This document shows, one piece after another, positions 23,317-38,300 of a DNA stretch of 64,000 nt. Source of the stretch: Centropus unirufus (Eukaryota > Chordata > Aves > Cuculiformes > Centropidae); contig VYZI01000074.1 in assembly GCA_013397695.1 (NCBI GenBank), positions 1,229,600 to 1,293,599 on the forward strand, read 5' to 3'. How positions within the stretch are numbered: the first letter of the stretch is position 1; each line of letters opens with the position of its first letter. Position numbers and translations under genes: made by a program. The notes under the pieces are model-generated. The model did no database searches. It worked only from the letters and a program-made list of their open reading frames with translations, and was not told the origin of the DNA.

Positions 23317-26300
23317 GTAAGGGTGATCGAAACACCTGTCCTTCTTTCCCTGGTGTCTTATAAATTCATTACTGCATGGACATCAAAATCTGCCCTTTTG
23401 GTGTCTCTTTGGAGCTCGTATGGGCAAACAGCTTTACGGGTGATGTTTTTGTAGTAGTCTCTAAAAACCATCGGTTTTAACTGTAAACGGGCATGTTTAA
23501 TGCTAACGTCAAGTGACTCCGAGTGAGGCAGATTTTGCAGAGACATTGGCCACTTCAGCACGGATTGTGGTAAAAATATTCTTCGCCCTCTGGCTGAATT
23601 ACTGAGAGAATTCAGAGAAGCTGCAATTTTTAATTGAGACGTGCAAATCTGCTTATTGTTTCAGCACCGTTTCCAGAGCAGGTTATTCACCCTGCTCGCT
23701 GGAGCGTCTGTGCTACTTGTGTTCACTTGAAATTGCACGTTGTTCTTCAACAATTTCAAGTGGAGATATTGGTTAGAATGTGTTATTAATATTATTATAG
23801 TAANNNNNNNNNNNNNNNNTAATAATAAATAGATCCCTGGAAGTTACCCGGGGGTTGTAAAATTTAAAATACATCTTGAAGAAAGACATGGACGTTTAGA
23901 AATGTATTTTACAGTCAAGCAAAGGCACAAGAAAGAGTTAAAGGTCTTAGTGGAGTTTATTAGATTTACTGTTGCTGAGATTTGACCAGAGGTTTACATT
24001 AGAAAAGATAATCTTCCAAACCTGTCAGACAGTCCAAAGTATGTTATCCTTTTTTGTCGTTATGTCATCCAGTGACAATTATATCTTACAAGACTGCTCA
24101 TTGTTCAGAGGGCTCAAAAATAAAATTGGGTTAATCCGTCTTATTAAATGGCTTCACCATGGCTGTAAACCTTCATCTTTTCGTTTATTTTGTTGGGTTT
24201 TGTGGTTTGACACCCAGGGCTTTTACAGGGGCTGCTGTTACTTGAGCATTGTATGAAGACCCGCTGTGATATAATTGAAAGCAAGGAATACCTGATATAC
24301 CCTCAATTTGTACCAATTACAGACAAAATGCAGTAGCATATGCTTTCAGTGACATAAAAGTTACAAAGCTGAAGTAGCCGGGGCCTGATCCTGAAATCCT
24401 AAAGTCAAATGAATTTTTGCTACCAATTTGCACAGAATCTTCCTTATTGAGTGAGATCCTTCATTTCATTTTTCCAAATCTGCATCCTGGAAAATGCAGG
24501 GGATTCAACAGTAACGTTGCCTTGCAAACCATTCACGTGTAGCAGAGAGATCATCTCCTTTAAAGCTACAAAAGCGTATAAAAGTCCTTCTCTTAAACAC
24601 GACGTTGCCCAAAAGTAGTGCAATGCTCTGGGTTGAAAGTTGTTTGAATATTTTGTACTTAGTGCAAACATTGTCAAAAGAATTTGCAGTTTCTACAGGG
24701 CTATTATTTTTGTGAAGCTGAGATAGAGTGGAAGCCAAAGCACTGCTAAAATTATTTATAAAAATAAATCTGCTGTAAAGAATAACCCATGCTATTTGGT
24801 TTCCTGTTGAATAATTACTGACAGTTTTCCAGCCAGGTAGAACCTGAGGAAATATATGCTTTAAATACATACTCCATATATATATGCATGTATATTTATA
24901 TATATGTGCCTTGTATATATATTTACACACATACATACACTCACCCATTTCCTATGCAATGTACTTATTTAAAAGTATCTAAACTCAAGTTTTTAGGCCT
25001 ATCAAATGTGAATGACATTTTAAATAGAATTCTGCAAGACTGCAAAAGAAAAGCGTACAGAGCAGTGACACTGATATTTTAAATTTCCAATGTGTAGAAA
25101 AAATATAGTCTCTAAACTAGCAATCAACAGGAGACTCTGCCAGTAAAATGGAATTAAAATCGGTTCCTATGCTGGTTTTCTAATCATGTAAGAGTGCAAA
25201 CATGGAAACTCTGTCCTTTTTTAATACTTTTATCACATCTTCTGCTTAGTGTTTCTCTTACTGAATTTTTCAGTAAATACGTTGGCCAAGAACATTTATT
25301 CCTGTGTTTGGGAACCTGTATTGGATATGTTTGATACTTTGGTCCTTTAGGTGATACGTCAACCTGATCGAAATATCTCTACACTGATCTCAATGAGCTT
25401 GGGCTCTGCGTATCCAAAGCATCTTCGGTTCTGTAGTTCTTGGCCTGAAGATTGTACAGAGGTCGTTACCCGCGGGGCTCTGAGAGCTTGGGGTCACTGG
25501 TCCTGCAGGCACCGAGCTGCCTGCTAAGAGAACACAGAGAAGATGAACCTGAGCCTTCCTGGGAAAAGAAAACGCTAAAGCCAGGTTAGGGCTGTGGGGT
25601 TAGGAACCCAAATTAAGAAATGTTGGGATAAGGATTGCTTGTGCATGCACCATCACTCCCTTGGTTTCTGTCAATATCGAGCTGTAATGTGTTATTTTTT
25701 TCCTCCGAGTGGCACCTCTCTCAGCATGTGGAATGGATTCATTGGAATCTTCTCTTAGATTCTTTCTAAAAACCTTTGATTAGATTCTTGCTCGGTTAGA
25801 AAGCTCGTTGTGTTTCATTTCCCCTTCCTCGTGCTCCCAGCGCCTCCCTGGTAGTGCAGCTCTTCTACAAACCTGAGGCATGACCCTCAAGAAACCCTTC
25901 CCGTCCCGCTCTGGAGGGGCCAGGCTTTGCGCAGGACGTTGGTGTATGCTGGCAGCTCCCGGCTTCGCACACTGATGATTTTGCATTTTCCAGGGATACA
26001 GTCCCTGTCCCTTGGCTCACACAAATGGGTGGGGGGATTCAGTGACACCCACCTGGACGGAGCGGAGAGAGCCTTTTCGCTGCCCAAGGGGATCATGACT
26101 GACGGAAGATTTGTTGGTTAAGAGATTTTGTGTCTCATTCTGTTTTTAGAGGAATCAAATGATAAATGAACATCAAAGTAAAACCTGTCAGAGTCACCTG
26201 AGTCTCCTGGGTGGGAGACGTTTGCCCCGGCACTACCTACGCACTGGGGAATAAATTTCCAGAGGGGAGGTAAAGGCTTTGGTGCTGGAGGAGATGGTGT

Positions 26301-29300
26301 GGCTGCAGAAAGGTGCAGGGGTCAGCCCAAGGGCTATGCTGCTGTGTCTCTAGCTGGGATTTTCCAGGGAGATGTGTGCTGCTGCCGGGTCATGTTGGGC
26401 TTGCAATGCGTAGCATTGACTGTAAGGTCCGTGTTTATGGGTGTTGTAGCTTCCACAGAGCATCAGCCTTTCAGTAGGACCTGGAAAGTGCTACTGGCTT
26501 GTTCAACACTGGCTTGGAAATAGTTTGGGGCGTTCTTCAGTAGCTCTGCAGCTGCTGGACCTCAGGAAACACAGACAAATATTGGTAGTCCTCGTAGACT
26601 GTCCATCCGGACAGAATTTCCACACTGGAAAAGAGAAACTCTGAAAAGTTTGAAAAGTGCTTGTGTTGATATTTATTGCGCTATAAAAATAAAACAAAAA
26701 AATAAAAATAAAAAATAAAATAAATATAAAAATGGCTGATAATGCTTCTGTTAATGTTTATTGCTCTGCATACGTTGTCCTGGGCTCAGGTAACACGTGG
26801 CATCTCAGTTGTGCCTCTGGGTGCTGAGTTTCCCGTGGCCCCCGCACCAAACAGACGCAATTTGGCTCCCAGTCTGCTTATTCCTCCTTCCTGATAGTCG
26901 TGCAAAAGCCTCATGCTTCAACCAGCGGGAATGGACTTTGGAAATAAAAGCTGCTGGGAGTTTCTGTCAGCCAAAGACTTCCTGGCAGGGCCTGGGAAGT
27001 GGTCAGTGCGGGGTATCTCACTGCAGGTGGGATTTTCAGGACACGCTGAAAGGCTGGGACTCAGAAGCAGGAGGAGATCATCAGGGAGGGCATGGCAGTT
27101 CCAGGCTCCACTCATCCCTGCTGGAATGGCAGCTGCTGGCAGGTGTGCTCCCTCTGTTGCCTTGGGGGGCTGCACTTTTTAACCCCTAAGTTTTAATCAG
27201 GTGCTGCAGGCCTGGCCTGCGGAGCCTCCCAGCCCCTACTGATGCTCTCAGCTGTACGGTGGTTCGTATTGGTGGTGTCTCAAGAAATGTTATATTTCTA
27301 AAGGGCTCTGTGGTTAAAATGTTGATAACCATTTATTCACAGAGGTGTTGCTCACTTGGGGTTCAAGTCCAGGGCATTGCACAGCCCTTAATCCTGCAAG
27401 GCCTGATTTCTCCTGCAAGAATTCCAGCAGAGCCAAATAGCAATGGGAAGCAAGACCAGGGAGAGACACGCACGGGGTGGCAACAGCAGACCTGAGGAGC
27501 AAACCTAATGCCTTCTCTCAGTTGCGTGCCCCATGTCTTCATGTTTGCTGCTATGATTATTCTGCTCCTGCTGGCGTTGTCCCCTCTGACTCTGTAGTAG
27601 TTTTGCACTTGTCCACGTGGACTGCGAGATGTTTAGAGCCTCAACACAGCGCTCACCAGCTTGGATCCACCAGTCCTGCCCCCTCCTGCCTCTTCTCCCT
27701 GCCTCTGGCTCCCTTCTCTCATCCCACTGTTACCATTCCCTTCCCTTCACCTGTTACCAACTGCTGATGTCGCTGCTGTTGGCCTTGGGCTGGATGGGTG
27801 TAGGAAGAGGCAAGGTGTTTGGGATACCTTTGGTAAAAAAGAGGCTCCATTTCTTGCTGTGAAGCATAAGTGTATTCTGTGTTCATCTTTAAGAAGCTGA
27901 AAACACAAAAAAAATTTAAACAGGTTTTGTTTTTTTTTTTGTTAAAAAACACACTTTATATAAACCACGCCAAAGTGGAGGGTCCTGAGCAACAGATGAC
28001 GGAGTGTGTTGGGCGTGTGACCGTGGAGTATTCCTAACGTGTATGATAGCAGGGATTGTGCATCCTCTGAGTTTGTGCTCATCATTTTCCAGAACCTGAT
28101 TAAGCCATTTTCTAGAAATCTGGCAAGGAAAGTCACTTTCCTTTCCTTCCTGCTTCAGGCATAAAACCGCAGATTGTCAGTGTGGAGCACGCTATATCCA
28201 GGGGTAGAGCAACAGAGCCTCTCCCCCCTGCAGCTCTGGGAACAGTAGGGACTAGTGTGGCCATCCATATAAACCTGGATTGGCTTCTCTTGTTGTGAAG
28301 CTACCAGTGCCTCTTGGGCAGCCAGGGCTCATCAAGCGTTTGAATTGGTGGCCCCGACAGGCAATGGAAAAAAAAACCACCTGAGAGCCTTGACATTTCC
28401 AGCTTGTCAGAAATTTCTTGACCCCATCGGATGCCATGTGGTCCTTGGACATTAACATTAGAGACGCACGTCTATGTGAGATACACTCGTGGCATGATAG
28501 AGATAGTAAGTTTAGGATGCTCATTTAGAAGCGAGTTGATTGTTATGACACTCCTAAACTTATTGTACCTTCTCTTTTCCTTTATTCTCTCGGGGAACTT
28601 GGCAGCAGTTGTGCCCCTTGCTGGTTAGGAAATCAGGAGGTTTTGTTCTTTCCTCGGTACTAGGTTTACACAGCGTGCACCCCTTCCAGCTTGCTGTGCC
28701 TGCTCCACAAAGTAAATGACCCCTTCAACCAATGCGTTTTGGGGTTTTTTTCTGAGAGAATATACTGAAATGGGGAAGGATTTTCACTGAAACTGTAGAG
28801 ATACTTTTCTGAATCTGAATAGGAAGTTGGATGTTACAAATAGATGCCCTGTGGCCAAGAGATACCGCCTTGGGATGGTGTGGATGGATCAGTCAATGCT
28901 GAATTCTCCAGAGGGAGGTGCAGAGCCCTCCTGGCCCCTGGCTGCTGGCAGCTGTGCTGTGCTCAGGCTAGAAATCACATTTTCTTTCATCCTCTTCACT
29001 TATCTGTTGCCTTACACCCTGCAGCATGAGGACTGGTTCCAACTTTGGAAGTTTTTTATCTTGTTCTGGAAACGTCTCAACATCTGCTTAGATACCTCCT
29101 GCTTTTCTTGAGTCCTGCTGAGCTGTTACCTGTGATTTGTCATCCCTCCAACGTTTAATTTTCTTTTATGTATTTGGAAATAGAAAAAGGATCTATTTTA
29201 CGCAGTTGAGAAAAATTCTGACTAGAAGTGGCTGGAGAGGAAAAAATTAAAGAAAGGCAATAATGGAGAAATGCTTACAGAAATGTAATGTGATAGCTGT

Positions 29301-32300
29301 CCCCTTCTCTCCTCTGCGAACAGGAACAAGTCCTCAGAAACGATGGTTTTATCAAACTCATTCCACATGAGCAAAGTGCGAACAGCAATGAAATCATATA
29401 TAAATAACATGGTAAAACCCCCAAATGCGTGGCTTTAAATGAATAGCGATGAACTGCGGAGAGGGCACAAAGCTGCAAGAAACCCTGACAAGTGCCTGAT
29501 CAGCCGTGCTGAGGACCCCAAGTCCATCCCGCAGGATTCACGAGGAGGCAGTGACGAGATCGTCAGGGCCCGATGGTCAGGGGAGGTTTCCGAGCACCCT
29601 CCAGCTCTGCAAAGGCAGCAGCAGGGTATTCACCCTTGCTGCAGATGATGAGATTCTTCCTGTGCCAGGTGGTGGCCACAGAGGCCCAGAAGGTGCCAGC
29701 GTAGCTGAACTCGTACGCCATTACAAGAAATGCAGTTTTTGCGAAAAAAACCCCAAACCCTTGGTCTTGCTGTTGGATTAAATTGACAAAACCAGTTATG
29801 ATACGTTTCGAAGGCTGTGTAGAGAGCTTGTCATTAAAAATAACGCTATACAACATCTTTTAAAATTGATTAAACTGATTAAAAATTACATTACGGACCT
29901 CAATCTGTGAATTCTGAGTCATCCTTCACACACCTGAAAGACCGGGCCTGAAGTGAGAATTAAATGCTGGCTATTAAATACAACTTTTGGCTCAGGAAGT
30001 TCCCAAAAACCTCTTTTTTTTTTTTTCCTATGGCAGTGTTAGTGTCCCCTAAAGCCCTCTGAAGCCTCTGCAGCCATAGGCTCATTTTTAGCAAATCTGT
30101 GTGCTGGTTGCTCTTTGATGATTTTTAAATGATCAGAGCTTGGTGCTTTGTTGAGGCTGTGGATCCCTTAACAAGATGGCATTGTAATATCGAGTTTTCC
30201 ATACCATTTCCTCATACAGCACGCAATCCAAAGTTATATCAGTTTTTTAATTTGGTCCCCCCCCTTCTTCTTCGAGTTGAGAGATGTGATTGAACATTCA
30301 CTGGTACTTAGGCCTTTCTCTGAGATTTAAAGTCAAGCAGATAAAGTACCTCGCTCTTCTCCACTTCCAGTTTTCAGGAGCAGAGGCAGCGCTGGGGATT
30401 GTGAAGTGGAAGGCTCTCTTAGCAGCCCTAACCTTTGCAAAGAAACACAACCTCCCCCTGAAGCTGGCAGTTAAAAGCTAAGCTTTTGGTCAATTTTTTT
30501 GTTTTGGTCCATTTTTTGTTTCCGTTACTGGGTTGGGTTTATTTCCCTGCTCTTAGGTAATGCAGCTGTGCTGGGAGTGCGCTTGGCCCAGCTGGTTTTT
30601 TATTACAGCCAGAGGGGAGAGAGAGGCTCCAACATCCCAATTGAAACAGGAGCCCAAAGGGAGGTGAGGGGACTCCCAATTTTCCTGCACCCTGGAGCAC
30701 AAGGGCTTATCTTTCTTCAAAATACCCATTTTGTACATTTTTTTAAAAATTCTATTTCTCCCTTTTAACCATCTTATTAGTAGAAGTGTGTTTTCAATGT
30801 TAGCAGCAGCTATCAACACCCTTTAGATCCTAACATTTCTTTTCTGGATTGAATGCTGTAATAGAAAACTTCTGCTTTCTCATTTAGTCTCCCTCTGCTC
30901 ATCCTCACGATACAAATCACACCACTGTCTCCGTAGCCACACTTAGGAGTGTGGTAATTGTTCTCTAAACACTGAATTTTTTACCAAGATTTTAAGCCTA
31001 ATGCACCCTCATTTTTGTACCTGTTAGAGCAGCCCTCTTATTTTTCCTCCAAGATTTTTTGTTCTTTATTACCAGTAATATTTTCCCCCACCAAAAAATG
31101 AATCCAAATACTTCTCCATAAAGCCCTTTCTATTTGTTATTGTTATTATTATGTTACTGACAGCCAGTTGCAGCAATATCTATAACTTTGTCAGACCTTG
31201 TGCCCAAAGGAGCCTCAGTGGTCCAAGTCTTTCTTCCTGCAGCACTGGGGAGCAGCCAGGGAAGGTGGTCTGGATTTTCATCCAGAATTTCATGCCATAT
31301 CTGTCTGCTCTTCAGTAATCCCCTTACGCAATTTTAGTGACTTTCTCACACTTTTCTCAAGGTTTTGTTGTCGTTCTCGTTCTGCTGCTCTCACATAATC
31401 TCTCAAACAAAAAGTAGGAATTGTCCTCCCTTAACGTTCAGGATACGGAAGGGTTGCAGATCTTGCTGACTCCTTTAGATAAAAAATCCATGGTCTTGAA
31501 ATAGCACCTGACATTGCATGGCCACCATCGAAAAGAGCTTTCTCGTGATGAGGTTGCCTGGATATCTGGCCAGATCCTTCCCAGGGGACATAGGGGGTGG
31601 TCACCACCGTGTCGTGGCGCTGGCAGCAAGGCTGCTCCCCTCCGTGGGGCCGCTGCTCCTATGGATCGGAAATCCGGCTGGTAGAAGGCAGCTGCAGAGA
31701 CATGAGACCAATGCTATCGCTGTCTTTTGCAGTCACATCTACAAGAAGAACCATGACATGACCAAAAATAGGAAAGGAAAGACGGATCAGCTTCTCAGGG
31801 TTGATGACCATGACTTCACCATGCGGCCGGCTTTTGGAGGTGAGAGTAAAATAGTTCTCTTGATTTCATGCTCATCTAATTAAAAAATAATGTAATTAGT
31901 AAATAAACCAATTTAAAAATTAACTAAAATAAAAGCCTCTGGCTAGATGAACCAATATAAAGGGAAAGGATCTGGGTGGTCTCAGGAGGTATTTGAGGCA
32001 ATTTGGAGAGGACATCCTCACCTCATGGTCCTCTGTACAGCTGCTGCGCTTCTTCCTATTGCTGAAGTTGGCTCTTTTTTTGGCTGCTTTTCCCCAGAGC
32101 TCATGACAGGCCCTTCCAATAAGTATTCCTCTCTGTTGAGAAGATGAACAAGTTGCAAATTTTAATGTTAACTTGCGACTGTGAAGTTCAATGAATTTTT
32201 TGTCTCACACGATCAAATTGTGAAGAACTCACGGTCCAATCCTTGCCAGGACAAAATGAAATATTTTCTGTCCAGACAAAATCTTACCTCCAACTATCTA

Positions 32301-35300
32301 GAGTTGGTATTTTCCTTCCTGCCAGGTTCTTTCTTTTGGGAAATGAACCTTTCAGGAAGGTGCATCTGGGAAGAACCATGACTTCTGGAAGATGAAAAGA
32401 CGAGGGAGCTGTGAGATTGGTTTCATGGAATGACCTACACGCTCTTGGCTCCAGGAGGAGAGAGTCATTGTTAGGATTGTCCGGCCAGCCACCTCACGGG
32501 ATCAGTTTCCCACTTGTTTATTTACTGATCTTGGTTTTCTTTACCTGACTTTTTAAGCATTTTTTTTTCAATTTTTCAAGTTCTTGCACAGCTGCAGAAT
32601 TATGCTGTGTATTTTTAGGGACCGATGATAAGCATGATGGAAAAAAATGGAAAGCAAACAACTGCCTGGGAAGAGGTGATCCTTGTATTTTCTTCTGGAA
32701 TGTTATTCATCAGGCAGCCACGGTGGTTTGCTGTGCACTATGAGTCCTTCCAGTTTTTTGCTGTGAGAATGGCAGCCAAACTGGTGTGGTCTGACCTACA
32801 CAGGATAAAAAGGCTTTTGTATGGCAGAAGCAGAGTAGAAGAACCTGTGGGATGTGTGTCACTCTAATTGGTCACTACCCTAAGAACCAACCTGCTCCCT
32901 GGGAGCTGCTCAAGGACCATGATCTAACAGACTGCGCTTACTGTAAAAGGGATGATTCCCAGACTTGGTGGAATAATGGGCAGCTATTAACCCTCAATAT
33001 TTTTGGTGGACCAGCCTACAGATTCCCCATGGAACTTAAGGCTAGAAAAGGGATGTGGTCTGTACCTGTTTGGTGTTGGCTGCACTGACTCTTGCTGGTC
33101 AGCAAGCTGCCAGCCCAACCACTGGGCAGAGCAGGCTGGGTTGGGCAAGGGGAAAAGGAAGAAAAACATTAGGGAAAAGTGAAGGCTTTTTTCAAGAAAG
33201 AGCATCTTTGTAAAGAGCGTCTTTGTAAAGAGCAAGTGAGGAAGCAAATGTTGTATAAGTTGTGTTATTAACAGCCCAATAAGCATGGCTGTCTTGCTGC
33301 TTTCAGCCCATTAGAGACAGGCTTTTGGGCACAATGGTAATGACAAAGAGTTTTGCTTTGTTGATGGTCAAAGTAGCCTGAATAAGCTAAAAGAGACTGG
33401 ATTTGTTTTGACCCTTCGCGAGTTATCTCCCTGTCAGCGACCTCGTACTAGCTAGCAGATGTTCAGGTATTATTTACAAATATTAATATTTAAAGATTAT
33501 GTAAATGTTGTTTTGTTGCCTTCCTTAAACACCCATTTTAAGTATTTCATCTATGACCTCTTATATTTTACATGGAGCCTGTGAATAAGCAGCTTTAGTT
33601 GATACATAAAATAGCTGTATTTTCTTTGTTGAGGGAAAACCTCATGCTGTACTTTTATTACATTTCTTCATAGCCTAACATCGGCTGGTCCATGCTGCCC
33701 TCCCAGGAAGTATTTTTGTCGGGATGGATAAATGGCAGGGGGAATGACACACCAGCGGTTCACTTAGTATTTGTATCAAGGTCTGGAATAAAACTTGCTT
33801 CTCCCTCAATAAGAAGCAGAGAAGTGAAGCTCTCTGCAGGGGATGAGCATATCCTGGTGGTGAACTTCCTAAAGCTGCCCACACCGAAGAGGTCCCAAAC
33901 ATATATTATTATTATTATTATTAATAATAATAATATTGATAAAACTTACATATGCAGAAACACTGAAGGTTGTCTTGTTGATTGCCTACACGGGATCCCT
34001 TATGGACCTTTGCAAGCCTCTCTGGGTATGTGAAGTCTATCTGGCAGCAAAGGGGTCTCAAACCTGGTTGTTGCCATGCAGATGTTTTTTATCTCGGAGT
34101 CTGCATTTGCCTCACTCCTCCAAAGATAGACAAGGGGGCTGTGAGCCTGCCTCAGAGAAAAACAATGAGCCTTTGAAATCACTGGCAAAGAGAAAAATTA
34201 AGATGTTGCAAAACTTTAGTCTCAGAGCTGGAAAACTGCCTCCGGTTTCACAGTACTATGCTATTCCCTATCTTCCAAAACCTGCTGCAGTGTTAAAAAT
34301 AAAACCATGGGTTTGCCTAGTACCTGTTTGTGATGAGGACCTGGCCCTTTTCAGCTTTTGTGATGCTTCTCCATGGATGGTTTTAGGTGCCAATGCTTTA
34401 ATGCCGGGCGCCTTCTGAAGTCATTTCTGAACTGGACTGATAAAAAACTACTGGGTTCTCTGGAGAAGATAGCTCCAGAGCAGACATCCCATGCAACCTG
34501 GGGCTGAGTTTGTTGTTCAAACTGGAGTTGTTGTAAGGTGAAACAAGCCACCGAGTCTTCTCAGTGTCAGAACACACCCAGAACAGAGACTTGTGTCTAT
34601 CTGCGGGATGACCTGTTCTGGTAAAACCACTGAATGCAGCTACAAATGGGTCTTTGAAAGTCATCGGAATGGGATCTTTTCCAAGATTTCCATTTTCGAA
34701 GGCAAATGTGCAATGGCTTTCACTGAAGTGCAGGTCACAATGCAGAGCAGCTCCTTGCAAGGGAAAGATAAATCAGGGAGAACTCTAATACTCAGAACTC
34801 TGGGTTGTGGACTTGAAAAAAGAGAGAAGACGTAAAGCCACAAACTTCTTGAGAGGTTGGCCCCTGAGTATCTTTAGTACCCACATTTGCTTTGAGGCAG
34901 ACACTGACATGCAGAAATTTAGAGAAATGAGATGTTGCTGATGCAATCTCGGAAGGTGGTTACCTTTACAATGGAGAGGGTGCAAGGGTGCTCTATCATT
35001 GCCCATGTAAATCCTATGCAGAAATCGTGAGGCCAATGGATACTGCCCACTACTAGTGGGAAAGCAGAAAATCTCCCATCAGCCTTGAGTTTGCTTCAAC
35101 TCATTAAATCCCCTCTCAACAAGCAAATATAAATATCTCCTTCGAAAGGAAAATATTCTCCTTTCCATTTCCAGTTTTGGTATTGTCTAATTTGCTGTGC
35201 ATTTTCTACTGACTGAGTGAGTATCTTGACCTTCCTTGGAAGATCCCACTGTGCTGTGTCTCAGATACAAGAACCATAGTTTATTAATTGGTTCATTTCC

Positions 35301-38300
35301 ATGTTGTAAGTGGACATTTGTGAGTTATGATTTTTTTAAGAGTCCAGGTTTTGCTTTTGGGTTTGATCAGTCCTGTTGAATTAGAATTTGTTTTCTGCCA
35401 CATATTGCTGTGGACAGGGATGGAGATAATTGATCTTGACATGTTTGCTGCTTCTGAAAGAATTGCTTCATTTGAATGTTATATAATGTCCCTTCGGACC
35501 TTGATTTATAAACACTGGAGCTCATGCTTATTTTGATTAAGTCCACAAATGGGGCTGACCCTTTCCAGAGACCCTACAGCATGGGATGAAAAGCTTCGCT
35601 GGGCTGCGGTCTTTGAGTAAAGGAGCACGGCTTTCTCTTCTCAGCCAAATCCACAGCTTTCGCATGAATCTGTTGAGCTTCCCATCCAGCAGTGAACATC
35701 CCAGAGAGGAGCCTGAGCTTTGAGATTTCCCCAGTGTTACAGTATTCAAGTCTCCTCAAGCTTGTAATTCTCCAAGCTGATCCTTCTGTATTTCCTCTCT
35801 CTTGACAAAAGATATTGATAACATGACAATGAAAAGGTGGTTGATGAGGGCTTTTTTTTAAATTTAATGCTGTAATCTAGGTTGCTTGTACTCTGTCTAC
35901 CTTCTCAGTGTGTCAGATACCTTCTCAACTGTTCTTTTCCACTCCCTTTCATGCCTTCCTCATCCTCTGCTTCTTCTCAATAAGAGATTTTTTTCCTGTT
36001 TTCTCACCCCTAGTGGCAAATGATGAGGAATTTGGCAAAGCATCTAATGCCCCCGTGATTGAACAGTTTCGTTTCCAGAGGGACAGAATTAAAACTCTGG
36101 TAGTTCCTGACTGCCTTCAGGGATTAATGAGACCAAAGATCTCTTGACATTTTTCTGTGACTGTTCAACAGCCATTTAATCAAATGGGATGTGCTGCAGC
36201 CAAGATGACTTTTAAGGAAACCCAGGGCTTGTTTCTGGGGATTAAAGAGGGCATTTCCTTACAGGGCTTCTGTTTTGCTTCAGGCACTGCATGATTTTAC
36301 AATGTTGCTTATGTCAAACGCTTGAGCAAAACTCCCTCTTAGTAAAAGTTTTGAAGCGAGATGGGCCAAGTGAATATGAAATTACCATTATCAGTTATAC
36401 TTATTGCCTGATGCAGGACTTGGGGATCATTTGATTCTTGTCATCAGCTCCCTGGTAGAAACATTTGGGCTGGTGCTGCTAGATTTTCACCCACTCTTTG
36501 CTGCTCAGCCCAACTTCTTGTCCAAGCCTTCTCCAAAGGCTCTTGGTGTCTCAACATGCTCTCACTCCCATTCATGTGCTTTCTCATCTCCTGAGCCCAA
36601 GATGCTGAATGAGGAGCAGGGAAAAGGAATAGCAATTATTGCTTCTGTTGATTGTAGTGGGATTTTGCCCAAGAAAGGTAAGGTAAGATATTTCCACTTA
36701 GAAGTTTTATGGCCTCATCTTCTTACTGTCTGTATTAAGAGCTTCACATTTGAGTCCCGAGCTCAAATTATTTCCCCTTTTCTCTATTATATCCTCTGAA
36801 ATTTGTGGTTAACTGCCAAAACGGAAAAACAATAAAAGCAGTTTCACTCGTGTACGAACCATCTAACCCAGCCTCAGGTCTCTTCTACCACAGTTTGGTG
36901 CAGGACCATGAAAAAAGAAAAGAACGTGGACCTAGTATTTTATCTGCAAGAGCACACAGGGAAGGAATAGGAGAAGTGGACAAATAGCAGCTTGGCAGCG
37001 TTCTTCTGTTTGTGGTTTTGGTTAATTTGTGTTTGGTTTTCAATTGTAGTTTTTTAAATCTGTGATTAGTGTTCAGTCAAGCGTGGAAATTGCTGCAGTA
37101 AATAGACTTTGGGTGGGTGTTGATTTCCTGAATCAAGGCTAAATTAAGCATTCATCCACAGAGAGGGACTCTCGCAGCCTGGAAGTTGGGGGGTGACTGC
37201 CCAGCATGTGCTGGGCATGCAGCCCCTCAGCACCAGGGAGACCCCATGGGAAGAACCACAGTCAGCTGCTGCCTTCCTCTTCTGGCACAACCTCATAGCA
37301 CCGTGAAGCTGTCCTGGCGGAGATCTTGTCCTCTCTGTTAGCGCTGTGCCTACCACAACGTGACTCTTCGGGATGGCAGCACCGTGGGCGCTAATGCGAT
37401 GTCAACTGCTGTGTGTGGCAATGAATAAAATTAATTACAAATGCTTTCTAAAGCAAGAGCCAGAGGTAGAGCTGATAGCGGCTTTGTGCCTGCCCTGACA
37501 CGGGTTGTGTCAGACCATGGAGCTTTTCTGAAGTGTCCTACTCTGAGCACTGAGCCTTGCAGAGCTTGGATGCGGTCTTGAAGAAGATGCTGCTGCAGTT
37601 ATCACAGGTCTGCAACAGCCTCTGCCGTGCATGGCACTGCTCAAATATAGGGTCTGTGTCTGCAAAAGGGTTGTGCTGCCTCTTAAACATCACACAACTG
37701 CTTATCAGGCTCAAAATGTAGGTGCTGAAAATCTTTGCAAACCTTCATGGAGGTCACTATAGTCCTCAGAAAATTCACTTCTGCTGGGTAAGTCCAAGAC
37801 GTGCCTGCAGAGCTGCCTCGTGCTCCATCAAGGTGTGTCTCCCTGGCAGTACCCAGGCTGGAGGTACAACTCTAGCTACAGGCATCACTGTGAACCCTGC
37901 GACCTGCGCTGCCGCGCAATGAGAGCTCAAGGTAATAGTGGATCCACCTGACCGTTCCTCAGCAGTTCCTGCTGGCCTGCCTCAGCGGGTCATGCTTGAT
38001 GTGTGCATCTGTAGTGACATTTTGATACAAGGTGTGTGGTAAAGGAGAAAGGTGCATTTATTATGGTATGTTTTCTGCTTATTTATTCTTTGTGAATTCT
38101 CTGGTTGCTAACTTTAAAACTACTCTGGAAAACTAGCAATATCAATGAGTCATATGAATCAAAATGAAGTTCAAAATGGGGAGAGATATGAATCAAAATC
38201 TAAGTGAGAGATTAATGTATCTTGTCTTGTTGATAAGAAATGAGAAACCCACAATGGAGAGCTCATTGCTTGCATTGTCTTCTTCTCAGTCCCCTGTTCT

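Larger units (their letters stand above)
23317..31732 (+). other. GABRR2 intron 1
   Basis: 8.4 kb non-coding. It contains a 16-N gap (23804-23819) in AT-rich DNA, a TA/CA-rich stretch (24875-24945) and an A-rich tract (26683-26732). ORFs here are short and share no recognisable domain. No clear CR1 copy was seen. Confidence 0.8.

Noticed and set aside
23149..23454. Second + strand frame with EQEAQEEEVDKPAGGAEGK across GABRR2 exon 1
   Set aside because: It is an alternative reading of the purine-rich exon 1; the signal-peptide frame is clearly the real one.
29563..29856. Minus-strand 97-codon ORF in GABRR2 intron 1 that looked protein-like
   Set aside because: No start context, splice partners or recognisable domain; the frame passes through low-quality AT-rich sequence at one end.
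36014..36147. AG-preceded frame reading VANDEEFGKASNAPVIEQF that looks exon-like in GABRR2 intron 2
   Set aside because: It ends in a stop codon, would break the GABRR2 frame (exons 2 and 3 already join in phase), and matches no family I recognise.
31947..36987. String of + strand ORFs (66-160 codons) in GABRR2 intron 2 that could be a decayed retroelement or nested gene
   Set aside because: The minus strand of the same stretch has a similar number of ORFs, no domain is recognisable, frames do not join into one protein, and no terminal repeats or target duplications were seen.
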